Of a DNA stretch of 64,000 nucleotides, positions 1 through 7,187 are shown piece by piece (position 1 is the stretch's first letter; each line of letters opens with the position of its first letter). The position numbers and the translations under genes are program-made. Source of the stretch: an uncultured Lachnospiraceae bacterium (lineage in GTDB: Bacteria; Bacillota; Clostridia; Lachnospirales; Lachnospiraceae). The notes below the pieces were generated by a model that saw only the letters and a program-made list of their open reading frames with translations, was not told the origin of the DNA and ran no database searches. The stretch lies in assembly GCA_910579275.1 (NCBI GenBank), contig CAJTTO010000006.1, positions 1 through 64,000 on the forward strand, in the 5' to 3' direction.

Positions 1-895
1 CTCCATCGTTCCAAACATATATTTTATCTTCATACACGCTGATTTGGATAGGATTACAGCTACTGTAATCCTTATGCACAATTGCATTCAGCAAAATCTC
101 ACGAAATGCATCCTGATGAAACATAAACTGCTCAATCCTCTGAATCCCATCATAATAAATCAAGGCTTTCAAATATTTCGTATAAACCAAATCTATCGTC
201 TTATCAATCTGTTCAATTAGAGAACCATGTACCTCGTCTTGATATTTCAAGTCGGCATCTGATTTTCCAAAATAACCAATCTTAATATAAGAACCTGTAA
301 CCCATCTCTCTGGATCTTTATAGAAGGCAAGCATTGCTGCTCTGATCAGATAACCATCATCATCAATGAGGTGAAGATTTTCCATCAATATTGTATCATC
401 AACCTTTGTTTCTTCCTCTGTCAGCCTTCCTCTTCTTATTGCTTTTTCTTTCAGCAAATCAATTGCTTCTCTTCTTAAATCTGTCACTTTCAGCTTCAGA
501 ATTGGCATACCATCCCATGTTCTGCCCTGTGATTTCAGAATTGCTTTGTCCAGTTCTTTTCCTGTTATTGTTCTCATCGTGCTGCCGGAACGATAAAAAT
601 ATTTACCATGATAGCTAATGAGGGACGGGTACTTGTCTACAATAATCTCAATGTATTGCAAATCATTTTTGTATAGCAAATTGACATCTGCTACAATGCC
701 CATCGTATCTGTAATTTTATTTGGAATAGACTCCAATAGTTTTTTCCTGTCTTTATCGCTAAGCCCAACAACATCTCCATTGTCATTCTTTCCTATATAA
801 AGTGTTCCACCATAAGCATTCGCATATCCGCATATCCATTCTAAAAACTCATCATGCCACGATTCTTTGTATTCTATTGTCTGATGTTCTGGCAT
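1..895 (-). CDS. AlbA_2 (Schlafen-type) DNA-binding / ATPase-domain protein, 3' end outside window
   Basis: The reading frame is open from an ATG at 895 to the window edge (298 codons), so the C-terminus is missing. The N-terminal ~130 residues match the AlbA_2 family: an early EYKES motif, then NAYGGTLYIG and a GL.D.D turn. Further in, REILLNAIVHKDYS and IYVWNDG match the N-box and following strand of the GHKL-type HATPase_c_4 domain found in COG2865 proteins, annotated as putative transcriptional regulators or RecG-like ATP-binding proteins. Members often accompany restriction or mobile loci, and here the gene sits directly downstream of a type I R-M remnant. Its target and role are unknown; the family call rests on several independent motifs. 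Confidence 0.85.
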   Translation of the reverse strand, partial: MPEHQTIEYKESWHDEFLEWICGYANAYGGTLYIGKNDNGDVVGLSDKDRKKLLESIPNKITDTMGIVADVNLLYKNDLQYIEIIVDKYPSLISYHGKYFYRSGSTMRTITGKELDKAILKSQGRTWDGMPILKLKVTDLRREAIDLLKEKAIRRGRLTEEETKVDDTILMENLHLIDDDGYLIRAAMLAFYKDPERWVTGSYIKIGYFGKSDADLKYQDEVHGSLIEQIDKTIDLVYTKYLKALIYYDGIQRIEQFMFHQDAFREILLNAIVHKDYSSCNPIQISVYEDKIYVWNDG

Positions 896-1041
896 ACTCT
901 TCACCTACTTTCTGCTACCATTTATTATTCTTATTTCCTATTTTCTTAAAAGGCGCAAGTGCCCTATGAACCAAAGAATACTTTCTTAATCCCTATTTAC
1001 CAACAATGGCAATATTATAAGGCGCCTCATTGAACCGCCTG

Positions 1042-1408
1042 TTATCTCGCATACTTCTTAAAATTCTCCGCCTGTTCCAGTACTTCCTTATAAACATCAT
1101 CAAGAACCTCATTTGCAAATGCTTCGTCTTTCCTTCGATTATTATAGGTTTCTACATCTGCTTTCCTGCGGCAAATAGAACACATTATCTTTTGTGTAGA
1201 ACGCAATATTATCCACAAATTTTTCCATACCATCTGCAATGATTCTTGCTCTTTGAGCTTCAAATTTATCACTTGCAAACTTTAAGAAAAACAAACTTAA
1301 AACGACATGCTTATATTCAGATGGTTCTACCGAACCTCTTAATTTATCCGCAGACTTCCATAGAGCCTCCTCCATAGAAACTTCTTTCGCCTTTGCTTTT
1401 ACTGCCAC
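1042..1408 (-). pseudogene. Type I restriction-modification remnant (HsdM N-terminus joined to another tail)
   Basis: From a GTG at 1408 with an AGGAGG site, about 83 codons read as the N-terminus of a type I R-M methyltransferase subunit: a helical start, then HVVLSLFFLKFASDKFEAQ and NVFYLPQESR, where intact HsdM continues for another ~400 residues. The frame breaks at about 1150. A second frame continues to 1042 with a charged helical tail (FANEVLDDVYKEVLEQ) that looks like the end of a different subunit, possibly HsdR. The simplest reading is one large deletion that removed most of hsdM, hsdS and hsdR. No SAM-binding or catalytic motif is left, so it should be non-functional. The HsdM identity is firm; the tail's origin is a guess. 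Confidence 0.75.
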
Positions 1409-1421
1409 TCCTATATCCTCC

Positions 1422-1624
1422 TCAATCTTTTGAAAATTCTAAAATATCGTCAACACCGCATTCAAGCACATCACAAATTTTTGCAATCGTTTCCATAGAA
1501 ACAAACTCGTCTTTATTGAGCCTTGTAATGATATTACCGCTTATCTGTGCTTTTTTTGAAGTTCCGAATTTTTCATTTTTTTATCAATCATCAATTTCCA
1601 CAAACGATTATAACTTACTTTCAT
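1422..1624 (-). pseudogene. Xre/Cro-type HTH regulator with a 1-nt frameshift
   Basis: Starting at ATG 1624, the frame encodes MKVSYNRLWKLMIDKKMKNSELQK and then hits a stop after a run of seven A (TTTTTTT on the plus strand, about 1551-1557). Adding one base restores a normal 67-residue Xre-family protein in which the tail reads AQISGNIITRLNKDEFVSME and ends DDILEFSKD at 1422. The total of 203 nt is one short of a multiple of three, which agrees with a single deletion. It lies 14 nt upstream of the HsdM remnant, the usual place for a type I R-M regulator. It could be true decay, a homopolymer sequencing error, or slippage-dependent expression. Confidence 0.75.
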
Positions 1625-1738
1625 TCGCCGTTTCCCTCCAAATATATTTCACATTGTATCACTATATCGTTGTATTTTCCACTATTTTTGTGTTTATTAT
1701 CACTCTTTTCTTGTAATACAAGAGCACGACCAAGGGGC

Positions 1739-1788
1739 ACTTCACATATGAAAATGTCCCTTTCGACGTTTTAGATAATATGTGAAGT
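1739..1788. repeat. Perfect 11-bp inverted repeat upstream of the TnpV remnant
   Basis: ACTTCACATAT at 1739-1749 is the reverse complement of ATATGTGAAGT at 1778-1788, with 28 nt between. It lies 55 nt upstream of the TnpV GTG start. It may be an operator or a leftover transposon-end structure. The rest of 1625-1842 shows an AT-rich stretch and a possible TATAAT at about 1797, but no gene. Confidence 0.5.
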
Positions 1789-1842
1789 TGATTAGATATA
1801 ATGAATTTGTAGAAATAATTTAATATACCGGAGGAATCTACT

Positions 1843-2072
1843 GTGAAATCTTTATTGAAGCAACTTGACAGTACATATCGAAAAGAAAACGACTATGCTA
1901 TTCTGAATCTTGAAATGCAGATAAAGGAAATTTTGAAATTGTTAATTACGGTCAACGGTATTTATATTTTATACAGCATTATCGTAGAATTACCTACATT
2001 AATTTACTTACGAGTGGAAATCTTAATGAATATCTTGCCAAAATTGACAAGCTCATTGTTTTGTGCCTCTAA
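1843..2072 (+). pseudogene. TnpV transposon-encoded protein, frameshifted
   Basis: A GTG start behind a GGAGG site opens a frame whose first residues (MKSLLKQLDSTYRKENDY) match the TnpV family of Tn4451/Tn4453-like elements, where MKSLFEQ.GGTYREENGY is typical. Around 1980 the frame shifts: the following frame encodes QHYRRITYINLLTSGNLNEY and LAKIDKL and stops at 2072, which is the second half of TnpV. Residues between the two matches are also poorly conserved. It is therefore a degenerate copy. A 10-bp hairpin (2074-2083 with 2091-2100) follows directly and may be its terminator, although it has no clear U-tract. Confidence 0.75.
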
Positions 2073-2155
2073 CGCCTGAACTTGTCCACAAAGTTCAGGC
2101 TTGGCATCACTACCATAAACAGATATCTGCCTGAATGCAATACTGTTCTTTGCCC

Positions 2156-2887
2156 TCACCCGTCCGTCCGCGTATTCCACTTGTACCCCATGCCGCGGAC
2201 GGTCACAATCTTCTTCGGTTCGCTGGGATCGTCCTCGATTTTCATGCGCAGTCTGCGGATATAGACTGTCAGTGTCTTGTTATCAATATACTTCTCGTCG
2301 CAGTCCCACAGACTGCCCAAAATCTGCTCCGCGGAGAGCACAAGATTCGGGTGTTCCATAAAAAGGCACAGCAGCCGATACTCGCTCGAAGTCAGCTCCA
2401 GCGGCTTTCCGTTCTTGTAGCCCTCTCCCTTTGTCAGCAATAGCGTAATCCCGTTCGAAGTCCGCTCGGCGTCCGGCTGGCTGAAATTGCCGCCCCTGCG
2501 CAGCATCGCATTGACACGCGCCAGAAATACCGCCAGCTTAAAAGGCTTTGTGATATAGTCATCGGCTCCAATGTCAAGCCCCATGATAATGTCTGTCTCC
2601 TCGTCCGCGGCAGTCAAAAACATGACTGGCACCTTGGAAGTCTCACGAATCCGCCTGCACAAATCCAGCCCGGAACCGTCAGGAAGCGACACATCCAGAA
2701 TCACCAAATCATAGTGTCCACTGCCCCACAGCGTCTCCGCCTCAAGGCATGTGCGGGCTACATCAACCGCATACCCTTGTTTTCTGACCGCAAATGTCAA
2801 TCCGTTGATCAGACTTAAATCATCTTCTACAAAAAATATTCGTTTGCAAGCACATTTGCTGCGTTCCAAATCCGCACCCCCATTCAT
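2156..2887 (-). CDS. OmpR/PhoB-family response regulator
   Basis: The 243-residue protein has a receiver domain at about residues 13-130 (acidic VEDD pair, phospho-acceptor Asp in LVILDVSLPD, Thr in MFLTAAD, Lys in DDYITKPF) and a winged-helix DNA-binding domain at about 145-240 (ELTSSEYRLLCL, TVYIRRLRMKIEDD, VRGMGYKW). The start at 2887 follows an AGGGG site. Only 9 nt separate it from the lipoprotein gene upstream, so the two are probably cotranscribed. No histidine kinase is adjacent, so the regulator is an orphan here. Its regulon cannot be told from the sequence. Confidence 0.92.
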   Translation of the reverse strand: MNGGADLERSKCACKRIFFVEDDLSLINGLTFAVRKQGYAVDVARTCLEAETLWGSGHYDLVILDVSLPDGSGLDLCRRIRETSKVPVMFLTAADEETDIIMGLDIGADDYITKPFKLAVFLARVNAMLRRGGNFSQPDAERTSNGITLLLTKGEGYKNGKPLELTSSEYRLLCLFMEHPNLVLSAEQILGSLWDCDEKYIDNKTLTVYIRRLRMKIEDDPSEPKKIVTVRGMGYKWNTRTDG

Positions 2888-2896
2888 GCGCTGCCC

Positions 2897-4162
2897 CTAA
2901 AATCCCGAAACGAACGCCCGCTCCTTTGCGATGAGCACAAATCCGTTTTCATTCTCCGCCGGAACAAGTGTCAGCCGCACGGTTCCCACATTTGACGCGC
3001 CCTCAAAGTCAATGCCATACTGCGCAACTGCATAGACACTGCCCTCCTCCTCATAGACAGTACAGTCGTCAAAGTGAAACTGAAAATCCGGGAAATCCGA
3101 TGTGCCAATATAATAACAGCCATCTGCAAAAAAGAACGATGTCTGTCTCTCCTTCATCTCCTCAAATGCAGGCTTCAAATCAGGAAGCTCCTCCCCAAAG
3201 ACTAGCCTCGCATACGCCTGCGCCTCCTCGAGACGCACTTTCACCACCGGTTCATCAAATCCCAGATCCGCACGGGGAACATTGACAATTTCCGCCTCGT
3301 CCTCCCATAAACCAGTATATGCCAAAAACAAGAAATCCCTCCAAAATGTCTCATCTTTCTCGTCAGTACGCTCAAAATCATTGACCGTCTTACAAATATA
3401 TTCGAGAAATTTCTTTCCGTCATCTGTCAGTTCAAAATCCGCTGTGTCACCCTTGGTCTCCGGCCGTATTCCCGCATCATGTTCTCTCAGACGCGCCTCC
3501 CGCAGCCAGTTGATATCCTCCTCCGACGGCGATTCATAAGAAGCGCAGACCTTAAAATGCGACCGCGCCTCATCGCAGACATATGCAAAGCTGATTTTGA
3601 GCGTCCATTCTCCCGGCGTGACCGCAATCTGTTCCTGTATGGAAGTATCCTGCATAATCTCGTCGTACAGCTTCTCGAAATGATAGGCAGTTTCCCCATC
3701 CGGCGACAGCACATCTACGCACACCTTCTCCCCATATGGATAAAACGTTTTGCCAGTTTTTGAAATCAAATTAGAATACGAGATTTCCAAGTTTACCACA
3801 TTGTCCTCATGCACATAAAAAGGCCAGTTTCCCTCGTTCACGATCGGGCACATCGGCTTTTGAAATGCCGTGTCCACACGAAATATAATCCCCTGCCCGA
3901 CATCTGCGAGCAGCTCCTCCTTCGTCAGATAATACTCATACATCGCTTCAGTATAATTCGCCAAGGCCGTTGGCACCGATTCCGCAGGCATTTGATTGTC
4001 TTGCAGTTTCGACTGTTCCTTTTCCTGATCATCCGCTTTCTGTGCTTGTGTTTCCTGTATTGCAGTCTCCTGCGCCACACTGTCCAGTTTTGCCAAGCTG
4101 CCGCACCCCGCCAGTGAAACAACATAAACACTTAACGCTGCAAACCAAAACCGTTTCTTCAT
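2897..4162 (-). CDS. Secreted lipoprotein of unknown function
   Basis: The likely start is the ATG at 4162, which follows an AAGGAGGG site; an upstream in-frame ATG at 4192 would put charged residues ahead of the signal. The N-terminus is a clear lipoprotein signal (MKKRFWFAALSVYVVSLAGC), with Cys as the lipidation site. An acidic, Gln-rich linker of about 50 residues follows, then a ~360-residue domain with many aromatic residues that I do not recognise. The protein should be anchored outside the membrane. It is transcribed just ahead of the response regulator, so it could be a sensory or envelope-stress partner, but that is inferred only from position. Confidence 0.75.
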   Translation of the reverse strand: MKKRFWFAALSVYVVSLAGCGSLAKLDSVAQETAIQETQAQKADDQEKEQSKLQDNQMPAESVPTALANYTEAMYEYYLTKEELLADVGQGIIFRVDTAFQKPMCPIVNEGNWPFYVHEDNVVNLEISYSNLISKTGKTFYPYGEKVCVDVLSPDGETAYHFEKLYDEIMQDTSIQEQIAVTPGEWTLKISFAYVCDEARSHFKVCASYESPSEEDINWLREARLREHDAGIRPETKGDTADFELTDDGKKFLEYICKTVNDFERTDEKDETFWRDFLFLAYTGLWEDEAEIVNVPRADLGFDEPVVKVRLEEAQAYARLVFGEELPDLKPAFEEMKERQTSFFFADGCYYIGTSDFPDFQFHFDDCTVYEEEGSVYAVAQYGIDFEGASNVGTVRLTLVPAENENGFVLIAKERAFVSGF

Positions 4163-4263
4163 AATCGCTGCGCCCTCCTTACTCTTTGGCAATCTTTATC
4201 CCAAATGCTTCCTACACAAATTATAATGCAAATTTCCCTAATACACAAGCATTCCGAATGCAA

Positions 4264-4292
4264 GAAAAAAAGGCTGCCCAAACGGAGCAGCC
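4264..4292 (-). terminator. Rho-independent terminator of the chemoreceptor gene
   Basis: On the minus strand GGCTGC pairs with GCAGCC across a 9-nt loop and is followed by TTTTTTTC. It sits about 50 nt past the stop of the methyl-accepting protein and ahead of the lipoprotein gene. Confidence 0.8.
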
Positions 4293-4340
4293 ATAAAGCA
4301 TTTTGCCAAATAATATCTGATTGAGAATGATTCCGAAAAG

Positions 4341-5795
4341 CTACTGCTGTGCTGCTGCCACCTGTTCAAAAATACGGATGCCGTCCTTGGACAATAACGT
4401 AATTTCCTGAATCATTGACTCAAAATCAGCAATTAAACCTTTTGAACAGACTTCCGCTTCCTGATAGATACGCTGCAGCTCGTCACCGTGCCCGGACTGG
4501 ATGGCACGAATCATTTGTGTCCCATAGGAATGAAAGGTTTTATGTTTTGTCTCAAGGCCATTCCAGATACCTGTTATCTGCGGATTGACCGGCCGCAACG
4601 CATAATAAAAGTGGCCAAGCCCGCACTTGGTGCAGTCAGTCTGCAAAACCTTTAATGATCCTGTCTGCGCCATTTCCGCGAGTGTATTCAGCCAGCTGTG
4701 GTGTGCGTCAACTGCACTGTTCAGGCAGTTTAGGATGACTTTGTTATCCAGCATGTAAAATGCGTCCTGCACCATGGCGCCCATAATCCGGGTGGATTCT
4801 TCCAGATGCTTTTCAATGATTTTAGATGGCGCTACAAGCGCTGCAATTGCGCTGCTCGAAGCTGCCAGAGAATCCATGTTGCCTCGCAGATCCAGACACT
4901 CCCCATTGATGTTCTGCATCTGGTTGTCCAGCTCATGCATGTTGCTGCTGATTTCCTCACTGACGGCTGCAAGGGAAGATACGGAGTCTGCAATGTGATC
5001 CATACCTTTGCGGTTCTGCCCCGTAATCTTCCACACATTCTGAATGTTGTCATTGATGCGTTCCAGCTCGGTGACTGTCGTGTCCACACTGTCAGAGCTT
5101 TTGCGGGAAGCCTCCTGAATTTCGGCTACAAACGTCCCCATGCGCCCTGTCAGTGATTTTGCCTCCTCTGCCAGACTGCGGATTTCCTCCGCGACAACCG
5201 AGAATCCCCTGCCGGCATCCCCCGCACGCGCGGCTTCTATGGAAGCATTCAGCGCCAAAAGGTTCGTCTGGGCAGAGATGGAGTTGATTGCAGCAATGGC
5301 TTCTGTCATATTGCGGACAGTCTCAATCAATCCGCCAATATCCGACTTCATCCCCTCGGCAGTGGATATTGCAGAGGAAGACAGACCCGAAATAGAAGTC
5401 AGCTCGCTCTCACAGCTGCGGATATCCTCCATGATTCTGCCGGATTCGTCTGAGACCTCAATAATCGTGGAGGTCAGATTTTCATGCGCCTTCGAGACTT
5501 CAGATGCAATCCTAGCCGTGGAGCCTGCCGACCCGCTGATATTGTCAACCGCCGCTCCCATCGAAGCATTAATCTGCTCTATCACATCAGCGTTTGTCTC
5601 GAGCGTCAAGTCCATGGCACTCATGCGGATAACGGCATCCATCGTTTTTGTCGCGGCCTGCTCAAACGCACTGCGTCCTTTCATCAAACGCTGGTGGATA
5701 TCATTCAACTCCTGATTCTGCGGCACGTACTCCATTTCCACAAGACGGGAAACAGCGTCGAGCGCTGTATCAAAAGATTTTTTTCTGATTTTCAT
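4341..5795 (-). CDS. Cytosolic methyl-accepting chemotaxis protein with C-terminal CZB zinc-binding domain
   Basis: The 484-residue protein has no signal peptide or membrane segment. Residues ~60-320 form the long MCP signalling coiled coil, with the highly conserved hairpin tip ISAQTNLLALNASIEAAR. The C-terminal ~130 residues fit the chemoreceptor zinc-binding (CZB) domain: a His followed by SWLN, a Cys-Gly segment (KCGLGHFYYAL), and a later HKTFHS with two His, giving the expected His3-Cys zinc ligands. CZB receptors are known to sense zinc or hypochlorite-type oxidants. Next to PerR-rubrerythrin, an oxidative cue is plausible (inference). The presence of a chemoreceptor suggests a motile organism. 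Confidence 0.92.
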   Translation of the reverse strand: MKIRKKSFDTALDAVSRLVEMEYVPQNQELNDIHQRLMKGRSAFEQAATKTMDAVIRMSAMDLTLETNADVIEQINASMGAAVDNISGSAGSTARIASEVSKAHENLTSTIIEVSDESGRIMEDIRSCESELTSISGLSSSAISTAEGMKSDIGGLIETVRNMTEAIAAINSISAQTNLLALNASIEAARAGDAGRGFSVVAEEIRSLAEEAKSLTGRMGTFVAEIQEASRKSSDSVDTTVTELERINDNIQNVWKITGQNRKGMDHIADSVSSLAAVSEEISSNMHELDNQMQNINGECLDLRGNMDSLAASSSAIAALVAPSKIIEKHLEESTRIMGAMVQDAFYMLDNKVILNCLNSAVDAHHSWLNTLAEMAQTGSLKVLQTDCTKCGLGHFYYALRPVNPQITGIWNGLETKHKTFHSYGTQMIRAIQSGHGDELQRIYQEAEVCSKGLIADFESMIQEITLLSKDGIRIFEQVAAAQQ

Positions 5796-5929
5796 ATTCT
5801 ATGACCCTTTCCACATAAATATTCTGTATTAAATATTTAACGACGCAATTTGATTTCTAACCGGACGGAGTACCCATACACCGTTTCGTAAATAAAGATG
5901 TCGATAATGCAGAATATTTTTTCCAGTGT

Positions 5930-5984
5930 GCATGACAAAAAATATGGACGCAGCAGACTGCGGCGAAGTTTTTTGTCATGTGCA
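5930..5984 (-). terminator. Hairpin terminator downstream of rubrerythrin
   Basis: TGACAAAAAA (about 5933-5942) pairs with TTTTTTGTCA (about 5969-5978), enclosing an inner CGCAG/CTGCG stem. On the minus strand the GC-rich inner stem is followed by TTTTTT, as expected for a terminator about 50 nt past the rubrerythrin stop. The rest of 5796-6033 is the leader of the chemoreceptor gene (GAAAGGG site before its ATG); no gene is seen. Confidence 0.7.
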
Positions 5985-6033
5985 GTCGGAAAAACAGACA
6001 AGTTATTTGGTATTGTTTATACGCATACAAACA

Positions 6034-6576
6034 TTAATAATTCTCTGCGCTAATCTCGAAATAACTCTGCGGGTGGTTACATACCGGACAAATTTCCGGT
6101 GCCTTAGTACCCACGACTATGTGACCGCAGTTACGGCACTCCCATACCTTGACCTCGCTCTTTTCAAATACGGATGCCGTTTCTATATTCTTCAAAAGGG
6201 CACGGTAACGCTCCTCATGATGCTTCTCGATTGCACCGACCATGCGGAATTTCGCAGCAAGCTCCGCAAATCCTTCCGCCTCGGCTGTCTTGGCAAATTC
6301 CTCATACATATCCGTCCACTCATGGTTTTCCCCTTCCGCAGCCGCACAGAGATTTTCTGCGGTATTTCCAATTCCGTTCAATTCCTTGAACCACATTTTC
6401 GCGTGTTCTTTCTCGTTATCAGCTGTTTTGAGGAACAGGGAAGAAATCTGCTCCATGCCTTCCTTTTTGGCAACAGATGCAAAGTATGTGTACTTGTTTC
6501 TTGCCTGTGACTCTCCGGCAAATGCCGCCTCAAGGTTTTTCTCTGTCTGCGTTCCCGCATATTTGTTTGTTTTCAT
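6034..6576 (-). CDS. rbr: Rubrerythrin
   Basis: A 180-residue protein, the usual length for classical rubrerythrin. The N-terminal ferritin-like four-helix domain carries the di-iron Glu/His ligands (NLEAAFAGESQARNKY; EKEHAKMWF; EGFAELAAKFR; IEKHHEERY). The C-terminal rubredoxin domain has the two Cys knuckles WECRNCGHI and ICPVCNHP. It reduces hydrogen peroxide in the cytoplasm of anaerobes. The start at 6576 follows GGAGGACACT; an in-frame ATG 15 nt upstream lacks this spacing. It lies 22 nt downstream of the PerR-like gene on the same strand, so peroxide induction through PerR is likely. Confidence 0.96.
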   Translation of the reverse strand: MKTNKYAGTQTEKNLEAAFAGESQARNKYTYFASVAKKEGMEQISSLFLKTADNEKEHAKMWFKELNGIGNTAENLCAAAEGENHEWTDMYEEFAKTAEAEGFAELAAKFRMVGAIEKHHEERYRALLKNIETASVFEKSEVKVWECRNCGHIVVGTKAPEICPVCNHPQSYFEISAENY

Positions 6577-6598
6577 AGTGTCCTCCTTCAATAAACTT

Positions 6599-6970
6599 TC
6601 ATTTCGAATTTTCTTTTTTTAAACATTCTTCACACAGATAGCTCATCTTCAAATCGTAAGAGAGCAGTGGAACACCTATCTGTTTTTGCAGCGTTTCAGT
6701 CAAATCATCCAGCAAAACATCCGACAGCTTCCCGCAGCGTCTGCATACAAGATGGTCATGCCGCCGGATGTTGTCATAGCGGTCAGGGTATCCCTCGACG
6801 GAAATCTTTCGGATAAACCCCTCCTTGTACAAAAACGACAAATTATTGTACACAGTAGCCAGTGAACCGCCCCTGTTCGTCTCCTTTAAACGCAAGAAAA
6901 TCTGCTCGGCAGATAGATGCTCTTTGGAATTATTCACAATGTCTAAAATTAGTTCGGCATATTTGGTCAT
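6599..6970 (-). CDS. perR: PerR-type Fur-family metalloregulator
   Basis: A 123-residue Fur-family repressor: winged-helix domain in the first ~75 residues (HLSAEQIFLRLKE; GGSLATVYNNLSFL), then the metal-binding dimerisation region with RHDHLVCRRCGK and a C-terminal CEEC pair for the structural zinc. The start at 6970 (MTKYAEL) is preferred over an upstream non-ATG extension because GTGGGG lies at ribosome-binding distance. It is first in an operon with rubrerythrin and has a palindromic PerR-like box in its own promoter, which favours PerR over Fur or Zur. The Asp/His residues that would prove peroxide sensing were not individually assigned. Confidence 0.87.
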   Translation of the reverse strand: MTKYAELILDIVNNSKEHLSAEQIFLRLKETNRGGSLATVYNNLSFLYKEGFIRKISVEGYPDRYDNIRRHDHLVCRRCGKLSDVLLDDLTETLQKQIGVPLLSYDLKMSYLCEECLKKENSK

Positions 6971-7001
6971 AACAATCCCCACTAAATAAATCAAACACAC
7001 T

Positions 7002-7049
7002 TTAGAATTATTCTAATTCTCATTATAACAGTATGGAAGTTTTTGTCAA
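7002..7049 (-). promoter_or_regulatory. Sigma-A promoter with PerR box for perR-rbr
   Basis: On the minus strand TTGACA (7044-7049) and TATAAT (7022-7027) are separated by 16 nt. Just downstream, TTAGAATTATTCTAA (7002-7016) is a perfect palindrome that matches the Per box TTATAATNATTATAA at 13 of 15 positions. Binding there would block transcription, so autoregulation and peroxide-inducible rubrerythrin are expected. Confidence 0.82.
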
Positions 7050-7121
7050 CACATATTAAGTTCAGCCTGACACACAAAACCTCCGCGAAGTGGTTTTGCA
7101 TGGCTTGATGCCTGACACGCC

Positions 7122-7150
7122 TTTACCTTTCCGGACAGAGCTAGTATAAT
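7122..7150 (+). promoter_or_regulatory. Promoter of the potassium channel gene
   Basis: TTTACC (7122-7127), a 17-nt spacer and TATAAT (7145-7150) precede an AGGAGGG site and the ATG at 7188. A small AAAACC/GGTTTT hairpin lies further upstream (7076-7097). Confidence 0.65.
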
Positions 7151-7187
7151 ATTTTTATAGACAATCCAAAACAGGAGGGCAAGCCTT

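Noticed and set aside
5926..6510. 194-residue plus-strand frame opposite rubrerythrin
   Set aside because: Antisense shadow; rubrerythrin has full motif support, and the frame's start lies inside a terminator hairpin.
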